A DNA stretch of 64,000 bases, from contig CBDDAC010000026.1 of NCBI GenBank assembly GCA_965224765.1, forward strand, positions 124,001 to 188,000, written 5' to 3'. Of the stretch, positions 18,966 to 28,817 are shown in pieces. The notes below the pieces were generated by a model, which did not search any database, was not told where the DNA came from, and saw nothing but the letters and a program-made list of their open reading frames with translations. The DNA is from CAZDBA01 sp965224765. GTDB taxonomy: Bacteria; Planctomycetota; Planctomycetia; Pirellulales; Pirellulaceae. Positions within the stretch are counted from its first letter, which is position 1. Every line of letters begins with the position of its first letter. The translations under genes and the position numbers were made by a program.

Positions 18966-20399
18966 TTACACCAAAAGGTCATGCACAACACGACCATGAA
19001 CATCGGTCAATCGAAAATCACGGCCCTGGAATCGGTGGGTCAACCGCTTGTGATCGACCCCCAACAAATGCAGAATCGTGGCGTTTAAATCGAATACCTC
19101 GACAGGATTCTCTGTGATGTTGTACGAAAATTCATCCGTCGCGCCATAGGTCAAACCAGGCTTCACTCCGCCACCTGCCATCCAGATCGAATAACAGCGA
19201 GGATGATGATCGCGACCGTAATTCTTTTCCGTGAGTGTTCCCTGGCAGTATGCCGTCCGCCCAAACTCACCACCCCAAACCACCAGCGTATCCTCCAGTA
19301 ATCCGCGCATCTTCAAGTCTTTGATAAGGGCCGCACTCGCCTGATCGGTATCGTAACACTGCTTCGAAATATGGTCGGGCAACGAGTCGTGTTGATCCCA
19401 GCCCATATGGAAAAGCTGCACAAAGCGCACTCCACGTTCCGCCATCCGCCGAGCCAACAGTGCGTTCCTGGCAAAGGTACCTGGCTTATGAACTTCAGGA
19501 CCATACATCTTCAAAACACTCTCCGGCTCATCCGAGATGTCGGTCAAGTCAGGAACGGAAGCCTGCATTCGAAACGACAGCTCATACTGGGCAATCCGAG
19601 TCAGGATCTCCGGGTCTTCCACCTGCTGATGCTTTAGCTTGTTCAAGGATACGATGCCATCAAGCATTTCTCTTCGAAGCTGACTCGTGCAACCTGGGGG
19701 ATTGTCCAGATACAAAACGGGCTCCTTGCCACTGCGCATCTTCACCCCCTGGTATCGGGATGGCAAGAATCCACTGCCCCACAAGCGATCATAAAGCGGC
19801 TGCGTAGCGATGCGTCCCGTACCGCGTGAAACCAACACAACGTAGGTGGGCAAGTCCTCGTTGACACTTCCTAAACCATAGGCCACCCAGGCTCCGATAC
19901 TTGGGCGACCCGCAATTTGAAAACCTGTTTGGCAAAATGTGATCGCCGGATCGTGATTAATAGCCTCCGTTTTCATCGAACGCACAACACAAATCTCGTC
20001 CGCGATCTCAGCGGTATACGGCAACAACTCACTCATCCAGGTTCCGGATTCACCGTGCTGTTTGAACTTGAAGATCGATGGAGCCAATGGGAAACTCTTC
20101 TGCCCACTAGTCATTCCCGTCAATCGTTGCCCCATACGGATGCTTTCCGGTAGCTCCTGCTTCTGCATTTCTTCCAGCTTGGGTTTGTGATCAAACAACT
20201 CGAACTGAGAGGGTGCGCCGGACTGAAAAAGATAAATCACCCTTTTCGCTTTGGGAGCGTGATGAAGCACCTTCAAATCGCTGGCCATCGTGGCAGCCCC
20301 CGGCAAGGCGCCCACCACCGTCATCGCTCCCAGACCAGCGGAAGATCGAGTCAAGAACTGACGTCGATTGAATTGCTGCACTTGCTGTAAAGGATCCAT
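18966..20399 (-). CDS. DUF1501 domain protein with Tat-like signal
   Basis: This 477-residue exported protein begins with a twin-arginine-type signal (NRRQFLTRSSAGLG, about 11-24). The DUF1501 domain has a sulfatase/alkaline-phosphatase-like fold. Characteristic segments are RVIYLFQSGAPSQFELFDHK, FVQLFHMGWDQH, VVWGGEFGRT and NYGRDHHPRCYSIWMAGGGVK, with the His/Asp residues expected of metal binding. These proteins are highly expanded in planctomycetes and are nearly always encoded next to a cytochrome c/DUF1549/DUF1553 protein, as here (2-base gap). The function is unproven; degradation of sulfated or other complex polysaccharides or a redox role has been discussed. Confidence 0.92.
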   Translation of the reverse strand: MDPLQQVQQFNRRQFLTRSSAGLGAMTVVGALPGAATMASDLKVLHHAPKAKRVIYLFQSGAPSQFELFDHKPKLEEMQKQELPESIRMGQRLTGMTSGQKSFPLAPSIFKFKQHGESGTWMSELLPYTAEIADEICVVRSMKTEAINHDPAITFCQTGFQIAGRPSIGAWVAYGLGSVNEDLPTYVVLVSRGTGRIATQPLYDRLWGSGFLPSRYQGVKMRSGKEPVLYLDNPPGCTSQLRREMLDGIVSLNKLKHQQVEDPEILTRIAQYELSFRMQASVPDLTDISDEPESVLKMYGPEVHKPGTFARNALLARRMAERGVRFVQLFHMGWDQHDSLPDHISKQCYDTDQASAALIKDLKMRGLLEDTLVVWGGEFGRTAYCQGTLTEKNYGRDHHPRCYSIWMAGGGVKPGLTYGATDEFSYNITENPVEVFDLNATILHLLGVDHKRLTHRFQGRDFRLTDVHGRVVHDLLV

Positions 20400-20401
20400 G
20401 G

Positions 20402-23400
20402 TTATTCCTTGGTAATGGTTTCGTCGAGATTGAGAATAACACTGGCAACCACGGTCAACGCCGCCAATCGCTGAGGTGCAATGTTCTTGTCCACAGGCAA
20501 CTCTCCGACAGACAAAAACGATTCTGCGGCTTGCGGATCATCCTCGAAACGTTTTTCATATCGCTTCAAGGAATCTTTCAATGCCTCTAATTCAGGGCGT
20601 TCCGGATTTCGACACGTCGCAATCCGGAACATCAAACTTAACCGCTCCACGTCTCCTTCTTTGGCTAAAACTCGAATAGCCAATCCCCGCGCAGCTTCCA
20701 CATAGGTCGGATCATTGAGTAACGCCAGTGCCTGGAGCGGCGTATTCGTCCGGCTTCTTGCAACCTGACATATCTCACGGCTTCCGGCATCAAAAGTCGC
20801 CATCGTAGGATGAGGAACCGTCCGCTTGCGATAGATATAAAGGCTCCTGCGGTAAAGAGAATCCCCAGTGCCTGAACATATTCACCTTCGCCAGCACCTC
20901 CAGCAAGATCATTCCAAAGCCGGTAAGGCTGATAAGGCTTAATCGAAGGTCCACCCACTTTCTGCACCAACAACCCGCCAACAGCCAATGCATTGTCACG
21001 AATCGCTTCAGCCCCCAATCGAAAACGCGGGCCACGTGAAAGCAGTCGGTTATCTGGGTCCACGGAAAAATGTCGCGATGCAACTTGGGACGACTGTCGA
21101 TAGGTCGCGCTGCTAAGGATCAGCTTTTGCAGCGATTGCACATCCCAACCACTGCTAATGAATTCTGCGGCCAACCAGTCAAGCAGTTCGAGATGCGAAG
21201 GCAACGGGCTCTGCACTCCAAAGTTCTCGCTGGTTTCCAATAATCCAATCCCAAAATACTGTTCCCAGATCCGATTAACTGCAACACGAGCTGTAAGAGG
21301 ATTCTCTGGGTCGACTAACCATCGTGCGAGATCTCGACGATTGTTTATGGGATAGTTGGGCTGGGACAGAAAGGCCGGGATCGCTGGCTCAACCGGTTCG
21401 TCCTTTCTTGGTTTGTCATACTGACCTCGGTCAAGCACAAAAGTCTTGCGACGGTTCTTTCGTTCTTCCATGACCATCGTCGTAGGATTGTTGTTCTTCA
21501 GTTGAGCTTTCTCATCAACAAGCTTCCTCAACGCCTTTTCCGCCACCGAATAGGCTGGCGAAAATGACGCACGATAAATGTCCTGAACGAAGGTATCTTC
21601 GGACGGCTTCTCCACCTTTGAGGATGCCACGTTGCCAATCGCATCGATGATCCCGCTACGAAAACTACGAGCCACTTCATCAGGATCAAGTATTCGATCA
21701 AAAAGCCGAAACTCCGAAATCAGACCCGCGTAGCGCGGCGTCTCAGCTCGCAACCCAAACCAAAACGGATGCTCGGTCTCAGTCGTTCCGATGAGCGAAT
21801 CCACATTAACATCAACCTCCACGGGCTTACCATTGATGTAGATTTGCATTCCAGCGGCCTTCCTGGATCCATCCCAGCTAACGGCAAGATGATACCAGCG
21901 GGAAAACTTGAGCGGCGACTTGGTTGTGACCTTAATTGCATCGTTAGGCCAATGGTGAATCAGGTGAATTTCGATCCTTCCGTCGCTAATGACCAGTGAA
22001 TCAAACCCTTTGTAACCGTCACTGCCATCCATTCGACTGACTACGGCTCCATTTTTTTCTGGCTTGATCCAAGCCGTGTAAGAAAATGGCTTTCCGCCCC
22101 GAAACTGAAACTTCGAGGCCAATTCAACCTGTTTCTTTTGGTCACGGTCAAACTCGATTGCCTCCCCCAGGTCGAACGCAACGACACGAGATTGCTCCCG
22201 CAATTCCGAAAGAAGCTCGTCATCAGCCCAGGGTGCAAATACGTGGCCCGTGACACGATGCAGGTGCTGCGTGGCAAATTCCGCCTCCCATTCGGCTTGG
22301 CCCCCATCAATCGCTTTTTCGATTTCCTCCAGCTCACTCTTCGCCCTCTGGATCAATCCATCCAAATCAGCAAACCGCTGCTGGCGTCGAGGTGTTAACA
22401 CTTCGACGAGCGGAGGAACGTTCCCTCGCCTTTCATTGTGGAATCCCTTTTCGTTTGCATTATTGAAGAAAGCAAAGAACTGATAGAGCTCTCGCTGCGA
22501 AATCGGATCGTATTTGTGATCATGGCAGCGAGCACATCCCATCGTCAGCCCCAAAAACACAGTCGATGTTGTCTCAACTCGATCGACAACGTTTTCGACG
22601 AACCACTCCTCTTCAATACTGCCCCCCTCAGTAACCGTGCGATGATTGCGATTGAACCCGGTCGCCACCACTCGATCGATACTCGGATCTTCCAGCATAT
22701 CGCCCGCGATTTGATCGACGACAAACTTGTCAAACGGTATCTTTTGGTTGTAGGCATCGATCACCCAATCACGCCAGAGCCACATCGATCGTTTGAAATC
22801 GTTTTGATAACCGTTGGTATCTGCAAAGCGAGCGTTATCTAGCCACTGAGTTGCCATATGTTCACCATACTGCGGATTGTCAAAAAGACGATCCAACCAA
22901 CGATCATAGGCATCCGCTGAATTGTCCTGAAGCAACTGATCCACCTCATCCAAGTTCGGAGGTAGACCAAGCACGTCAAAAGCGGTTCGCCGCGCAAGTG
23001 CGTGAGTAGGCGCTTGCGCGGCGGGTTTGAGCCCCGCCTGTTCAAGCTTCGCAAGTACGAAATGGTCGATTGGATTTCGAACCCAGGCCTTGTTGGAGAC
23101 AGATGGGACTTCCGGTCGCTCGATCGGCTCAAATGCCCAATGGTTCTTCCACTGAGCTCCTTCAGAGATCCATCTTTTGAGCGTCTCTTTTTCTGCAGCA
23201 CTCAGCTGTTTTTCTTCGGAGGTCGGAGGCATCACATCGAAATCACTCGATTCGAGAAAAACTCGGTAAACCAACTCACTCGCCTCAGCATCGCCAGGCA
23301 CTACCGGTTTCTCTCCCGAACGTGCTTCACCCAGCGCACTCTCTTGGACGTCTAAACGAAATCCGCCTTTGCGAGTTTGCTTGTCCGGCCCGTGGCAAAC

Positions 23401-23538
23401 AAAGCATTTGTCCGACAAAATCGGCAGCACATCGCGACGAAAGTCAATCGTTTCCTGAGCAGATGCAATCGACTGACACACCAACACAATCAGTACTGCG
23501 ACCACCCATCGTTCGATTCGCGAATTGGGAGCTTTCAT
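20402..23538 (-). pseudogene. Planctomycete cytochrome c/DUF1549/LamG/DUF1553 protein gene with a single-base frameshift
   Basis: The order from ATG 23538 is a signal peptide, a planctomycete-type haem motif CFVCH (45-49), DUF1549 (about 120-330, including QWLDNARFADTNGY), a LamG-like beta domain (about 470-620, with YTAWIKPEKNGAVV) and DUF1553 (about 740 onward, NPLTARVAVNRIWEQYFG). After GEYVQ the frame breaks near 20871: the sequence has CAGGCACTGGGG where CAG GAx ACT GGG is expected, so one base is missing. In the shifted frame the protein resumes at once as TGDSLYRRSLYIYRKRTVPH and runs intact to the TAA at 20402. All else is conserved, so this is either a very recent mutation or a sequencing error. 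It lies upstream of the DUF1501 gene in one operon. Confidence 0.85.
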
Positions 23539-24330
23539 TGTTGATGTCTACTTTCGCAGGTTGAAATCCAGTGCAAGATTGCACCACCTATCGTGTTTCT
23601 CGCCTTTTTTCTGCCAGTGAAACAACACAAAGTCCGCAACGTTAATACGAAACTCGCTCTGAGAAGCACCTTCGTCTCTCTTCAACAGTTCTCGAGCCAT
23701 TGAAGATGGAAAGCTATAGTTTAACTATCGAGCTGCTATCCATCTGGGATTTTATCACATTTGAATTGAATGGTTAAATTCTGGCCTCAACGAAAAACCA
23801 ACTGACAATCGTTCATATCAGCTTTGCTGCGGATCAGTGGAAACACTCTTGCATGATTTGGTTCTTTTCACAAAAACCGAACAGCAACTGCAATGTCGCT
23901 CCGTTTTCAGTCAAGCAAAACAGTGCAACCTTTGACCGCGTCAATTGTGCTTTTTTCCGCGTTTCCGATAAGGACGTATACTTCTCGCTTGATCACCGCC
24001 TTCTTAAGAAAACTTGGCCACCACTCGATGAAACCAGCTCGCGCGGGATGGATTCTTGGGTGCCATGCCCTCGCAACGCGTGGGCTACGCCTTAACGAGA
24101 ATCCATTGAGTTGATTTCGAAGCTTAGACTACCAACCAGCCAAGCTCAAAGAACATGGCCACGCAAGCGAGGACGAACCTGGCACGTCTTCGCTGACGCG
24201 TCGGGTTTCCATAGAGTATGCATCCGAGATTTGCTGAAAAGCAATTCCGCCAGCCCGGTCTCATTCGAGGAGGATCAGGCTGACGGAAATGCAGAAAATT
24301 ACAATACTGAGGCGTTGCTAACTTGTTGGC
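23539..24330. other. Intergenic region, no supported gene, one repeat cluster
   Basis: Short open frames here lack family resemblance and ribosome-binding sites. A hairpin-like repeat cluster occupies about 24055-24210. The remainder shows no feature I can support. Confidence 0.6.
24154..24210 (+). repeat. Intergenic repeat R4, degenerate copy
   Basis: AAGCGAGGACGAACC, then GACGCGTCGGGTTTCC, forms a partial inverted repeat. It shares its right arm with the near-perfect hairpin at 46369-46429. The left part CATGGCCACGCAAGCG resembles the hairpin segment of repeat R1. Confidence 0.6.
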
Positions 24331-25221
24331 CTACTTGTCGTGATCATGACCAGAATCGTCGCCCAGATGTTGGCGAGTATTCTCGGCGATTTGAGCATCA
24401 AGCTTGGCAACGTAGGCCTCTGGCTCCGCTTGAATCTTTTCGATACAAGGAGGGCAACAAACAAAAATCCTGCGGCCGTTCACAACCGCCGACGTCATCG
24501 TTGCATCGACGGGCTTGTCCATGACGGGGCAAATTTCCTGCGCTGCAGCCAGATTAGTTTGAATGGTACTCCAATGTTCAGCTTTAATTTGCTTGCCTAC
24601 ACATCCCTTGCAACAAAGGAACGCGACTTCTTCTTCACCGACTTTGACTTTAACCGGCTTTCCCATCGAACCCAGTTCTTGACCGGAAACGGGACAAATT
24701 CCCTGGGCCATTGCGTGAAGCTGATCGCTCAGGGCTTGTCGTTCCTTTGCAACATAGGCTACGTAACTCGCATTCACCTTTGCAAGCGAGCCTTCCACGT
24801 CCGCCTGGATCTTGGCAATGCAGGGAGGGCAGCAAACGAAAACTTGCTGTCCATTAACGACGGTTGACTCCATCGTCGCGTCAACCGGTTTGTCCATGAT
24901 CGGACAAGTGCCTTGTGCAGCCGCAATATTGCCCTGGATGGTTTTCCAATGCTCAGCACTCAATTCTTTGCCTTGGCAACCTTTACAACATAGGTAAGCA
25001 ATTTGCTCACCGACTCTGACCTTCAATGGATCTCCCATCGAGCCAAGTGCTTCGCCAGTCACTGGACAGATTTCCTGTACAGCGATTTGCAACCGTTCCG
25101 TTTCAGTCAATGCACTATTGGGCTCCGTTTGCTGAGTCTGGTCCTGGTGGCTTGGTTGATTTTGAGCAAGCATTACGTTGGCAAACAACGCTATCAAAAA
25201 AAGGGTTAATAAAGTCTTCAT
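24331..25221 (-). CDS. Exported protein with four alternating Cys-cassette (YHS-like) repeats
   Basis: ATG 25221 (MKTLLTLFLIALFANVMLAQ) is preceded by AAAGGAAA and starts a 296-residue protein with a clear signal peptide. The mature part has four cassettes. Two are of the type CPVTGEALGSMGDPLKV then AYLCCKGC, and two are of the type CPIMDKPVDATMES then VFVCCPPC. The order is A-B-A-B, with helices between. Each contributes one Cys near CP and a CCxxC cluster, which suggests binding of soft metals such as copper or silver. A related cassette occurs twice at the C-terminus of the CusB-like protein of the same operon. The tail HDHDK is also metal-friendly. It is the last gene of the heavy-metal operon; the function is inferred. 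Confidence 0.72.
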   Translation of the reverse strand: MKTLLTLFLIALFANVMLAQNQPSHQDQTQQTEPNSALTETERLQIAVQEICPVTGEALGSMGDPLKVRVGEQIAYLCCKGCQGKELSAEHWKTIQGNIAAAQGTCPIMDKPVDATMESTVVNGQQVFVCCPPCIAKIQADVEGSLAKVNASYVAYVAKERQALSDQLHAMAQGICPVSGQELGSMGKPVKVKVGEEEVAFLCCKGCVGKQIKAEHWSTIQTNLAAAQEICPVMDKPVDATMTSAVVNGRRIFVCCPPCIEKIQAEPEAYVAKLDAQIAENTRQHLGDDSGHDHDK

Positions 25222-25298
25222 TGGGTTTCCTTTTAGAAATGAAATATTGGTTTTCGTAATTGAATTCAGTGTCCTCGTCAGCAAAACGGCTTTCCACA

Positions 25299-28200
25299 TC
25301 ACGCGGCCTCAATGACATCGTCGAGAGGTAACGTTGAGAAACGACTGTCGTCAATTCCAGCGTGCATTTTGAATTCAAGGAATCCGCAATAAACAACTGG
25401 AACAACAAACAACGTGATCAGTTCAACGAGCATGCCGCCGAACACAGGGATCGCCATCGCGCGAGCGACATCTGCTCCGCGACCACTCGCGAAGAGAACC
25501 GGCAACAACGCGATGATTGTGGTAAACGTCGTCATCAAACAGGGGCGAATTCTTCTCAGTCCCGCTTCAACTACGGCATTGCGAATATCTTCGATCGTGG
25601 CAAGTCGCCGATCTTTCAAGACTTGGTCAAGGTACGTGGCAATCACGACACCATCGTCAATCGCGATTCCGAAAAGCGCGATAAAGCCTACCCATACCGC
25701 CGTATTGAGCTGCACATCGGCCATTGCGAGGGCAATCATTCCTCCGCCAAAAGCGACCGGAATTCCAGCAAACACGATCAGGGTGAGCGGCAAACGCCGA
25801 AATTGAAGATAGATAATGAAAATATTCAGCAGCAAAACCAACGGAACAATAATCATCAACCGCTGGTTAGCCTCAATTTGATTTTGAAACGAACCGACCG
25901 CTTCGAGTGCGAAGTTGCCTTTGGGAAATTTGAGATCGCCCATCGCTCGGGAGTTGTTTAGCGACTCCATCACACGTTTAACCGTTTCCAGTGGCCCCAT
26001 ATTCTGACGCGGTGCAAAAGCCACATGAGCGACCAGTCGAGCGTCTTCGCTGTTGACCATTCCCGGGCCCCAACTTGTCCTGATCGAAGCGAGCCGGCCA
26101 AGTGGCACCACTTCGCCGGTGTTCGTGACGACAGGAACTTTTCCCAGTTCCTTGATGTCATCGCGATAACTGCGTTGGTAACGAACCTGAATCGCGTATC
26201 GCTCGCGTCCCTCTACCGTGGTCGTCGCGATCTTGCCGCCCAGAGCCGATTCAATGATTTCGTTGACTCCTTTGACGGTCATGCCATACCGAGCGGATTC
26301 GGTACGATCCACTTCAAATTCGACATAGGGTTTGCCAAGAACAATGTCAGGACTAACCGTATCGGCGTTGACCATCGGGTGCTGTTTAATTTTTGCAGCA
26401 ACGGATTCTGCTGCCTCGGCGAGCCCTTCCAGAGAGTCTCCATAGATCCGGATTGCCATTGAGGCCTTGATGCCGCTTTGCAGCATCACAACGCGGCCTT
26501 CGATGGGTTGAAGCTTGTCCGCGACCGTAATTCCTGGAAGCGTCGCTAATTTGTTGATTTCGTCCCAGATTTTCTTTTCCGTCATTCCGTCACGCCACGC
26601 TTCACGCGGTTTCAGCATCACATAGGTTTCGATCATGGCGGCGGGAGCCGGGTCGAGTGCCGATTCCACACGACCGATTTTCCCAAGGACCTCTGCGACC
26701 TCGGGAATACGGCAGATCATGGCATCTTGCGTTTGCAAAGTTTCCAAAGCCTGAGACAGGCTGGCCGCAGGATACAGCGAAGGCATGTAAAACCAGCTGC
26801 CTTCGTCTAGCGCGATCCAATCGTCGGACGACAATCCCGTGAACGTGTGCTTGAAATCGACGTACTCCTGTGAGCCATTAAAATCTGCACCAAAATACTT
26901 TTTCGCCAACTGGTCCACGGGGCTGAGAATTCGAGGAAGTCCAAACCATGCACCCAAACCAAAGAAAACAATCAGTAACGGAACTGCAAGAAACGTTCGC
27001 TTGTACCTTAGGAACAAGCGCAACGTCGGTTCGTATAGAAAGTTTACAGTTCGGGCGACCAAATTTTGTTCGACGGGGCGCAGTCGTTCGCGCAGTATTG
27101 CGTAGCCGAACCCTGCAGCAAGAACACTGATTGCAATAATCAAAGCCAACGAACTCAGAGGAATGTTAATCATCCGACTGAGCCATCCTGCAAGCCCCTC
27201 GATCTGTTCATTCCAAACAAAGGTTCCGAGTGCCGCTACCATTCCACCAAAAACAACGGAGGCAAACGTCGCTCTCCAGCCCTGAACCTTCGGGTTCTTG
27301 AGTAGCAATCTCGCCAAAGGTGGAACCAACAACACGGCCACGATGAGGCTGGCGATCAAGGAAAATGTTTTTGTCCACGCCAAGGGAGCAAAGAGCCGAT
27401 AGTCACGTCCAGTCAGGAAAAATACGGGGAGAAAACTAATGACTGTCGTGCTTACCGCCGTCACAACAGCCGGCGCGACTTCACTCGTCATGCGAACAAT
27501 CGTCTTCAAGCGGCCCTCTTCACCCTCGGGACGCCCCGCTTCTTCCCAATCAGCAATCCCGCGGAAAATGTTTTCTGAAATGATGATTCCCATATCGACC
27601 ATCGTTCCAATCGCGATGGCGATTCCCGCCAGCGACATGATATTGGCATCCACACCAAACGTGTTCATTGCAATGAAGGCGATCAAAACGGCGACCGGAA
27701 GGGTGGTCGCCACGACCAAACTCGCTCGAATGTGAAGCAAGAACAAGAAGATAACGGCGATCGTAATTGCGATTTCTTGAAAGAGTGCCTCAGTTAGCGT
27801 TGAAACCGTTTCGTCAACGAGTTCTGTTCGATCGTAGATGCCTTTGATTTTGATTCCATCAAGTTCCATTTCGAGTGAAGCAACTCTTGCTTTGACCCGT
27901 TCGATCACCTGACGAGGATTCTCACCGTAGCGCATGACAACGACTCCACCCACCGCTTCACTTCCGTTCCAGTCCAATGCCCCACGACGAAACGCCGGGC
28001 CGATCTGAACCGCTGCGACATCCCGAATCGTAACGGGCAAGCTGTTTTTTGTGGCAACGACCGTCTGTTCAATTTGTTCGATGGTCTCGGCTTGAGTTTT
28101 CCCGGCGCCGATAAAACCGATTCCGCGAACAAGGTATTCCATACCGCTCGATTCGATGGTTTTGGCTCCGACATCAATGTTGGAATCGCGAACGGCACTC

Positions 28201-28817
28201 AAGACTTTACTGAGTGTCAGTTCGTGAATGCGAAGCTTGTCCGGATCAATCTCGATCTGATATTGCTTGACATAACCCCCGATCGACGCGACCTCGGCCA
28301 CACCATCGACGCTTTGAAGTGCGTACTTAACCACGTAGTCCTGTTTACTGCGCACCTCTGCCAGATTCATCCCCGGAGGTGGATCAAGAACATAGTAGTA
28401 AATCTGCCCGAGTGCCGTTGCGTCGGGGGCGAGTACTGGACTGGTCCCCGGGGGAAGCTGGCCTCCTACCGTCGAAAGCTGCTCCGAAACTCGCGATCTC
28501 GCCCAATAGAAATCAATATCATCGGCAAACGTAACTTGCACAAAACTGAAACCAAACATGCTTTTGCCGCGAACACTTTCCGCGCCAGCCACCGACTGAA
28601 GAGCCACAGAAAGGGGATAGGTAATCTGGTCTTCGATGTCCTTTGGACTGCGACCCGGCCATTCAGTCAAAACGATGACCTGGTTTTCGCTAATATTGGG
28701 AATCGCATCAATCGGCACTTCGCGGTAGGAATACCAGCCAAAAACGATTGCGACCAATGTCACGAGGAAAACAACCAAGCGCTCCCGGACACAAAATTCA
28801 ACGATAGAACTAATCAC
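25299..28817 (-). CDS. cusA: CusA/CzcA-family heavy-metal RND efflux pump
   Basis: This inner-membrane proton-driven pump exports metal ions through the CusB/TolC partners. Diagnostic segments are EVPIDAIPNISENQVIV near residue 35, EWPGRSPKDIEDQITYPL, and AIAIGTMVDMGIIISENIF in the membrane helix that carries the proton-relay acid. The C-terminal half has ALFGIAIDDGVVIATYLDQV. At 1172 residues it is about 120 longer than CusA. The extra length is an insertion after the first membrane bundle (about 500-640), with two more hydrophobic helices and a hydrophilic stretch GSQEYVDFKHTFTGLSSDDW. Its start overlaps the stop of the CusB-like gene by 4 bases. Copper or silver is favoured by the context; the exact ion is not proven. 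Confidence 0.93.
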   Translation of the reverse strand: MISSIVEFCVRERLVVFLVTLVAIVFGWYSYREVPIDAIPNISENQVIVLTEWPGRSPKDIEDQITYPLSVALQSVAGAESVRGKSMFGFSFVQVTFADDIDFYWARSRVSEQLSTVGGQLPPGTSPVLAPDATALGQIYYYVLDPPPGMNLAEVRSKQDYVVKYALQSVDGVAEVASIGGYVKQYQIEIDPDKLRIHELTLSKVLSAVRDSNIDVGAKTIESSGMEYLVRGIGFIGAGKTQAETIEQIEQTVVATKNSLPVTIRDVAAVQIGPAFRRGALDWNGSEAVGGVVVMRYGENPRQVIERVKARVASLEMELDGIKIKGIYDRTELVDETVSTLTEALFQEIAITIAVIFLFLLHIRASLVVATTLPVAVLIAFIAMNTFGVDANIMSLAGIAIAIGTMVDMGIIISENIFRGIADWEEAGRPEGEEGRLKTIVRMTSEVAPAVVTAVSTTVISFLPVFFLTGRDYRLFAPLAWTKTFSLIASLIVAVLLVPPLARLLLKNPKVQGWRATFASVVFGGMVAALGTFVWNEQIEGLAGWLSRMINIPLSSLALIIAISVLAAGFGYAILRERLRPVEQNLVARTVNFLYEPTLRLFLRYKRTFLAVPLLIVFFGLGAWFGLPRILSPVDQLAKKYFGADFNGSQEYVDFKHTFTGLSSDDWIALDEGSWFYMPSLYPAASLSQALETLQTQDAMICRIPEVAEVLGKIGRVESALDPAPAAMIETYVMLKPREAWRDGMTEKKIWDEINKLATLPGITVADKLQPIEGRVVMLQSGIKASMAIRIYGDSLEGLAEAAESVAAKIKQHPMVNADTVSPDIVLGKPYVEFEVDRTESARYGMTVKGVNEIIESALGGKIATTTVEGRERYAIQVRYQRSYRDDIKELGKVPVVTNTGEVVPLGRLASIRTSWGPGMVNSEDARLVAHVAFAPRQNMGPLETVKRVMESLNNSRAMGDLKFPKGNFALEAVGSFQNQIEANQRLMIIVPLVLLLNIFIIYLQFRRLPLTLIVFAGIPVAFGGGMIALAMADVQLNTAVWVGFIALFGIAIDDGVVIATYLDQVLKDRRLATIEDIRNAVVEAGLRRIRPCLMTTFTTIIALLPVLFASGRGADVARAMAIPVFGGMLVELITLFVVPVVYCGFLEFKMHAGIDDSRFSTLPLDDVIEAA

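Noticed and set aside
23853..24524. Plus-strand frames of 80-137 codons after the cytochrome/DUF1553 gene
   Set aside because: They run through repeat R4 and antisense to the Cys-cassette gene, with composition unlike neighbouring genes.
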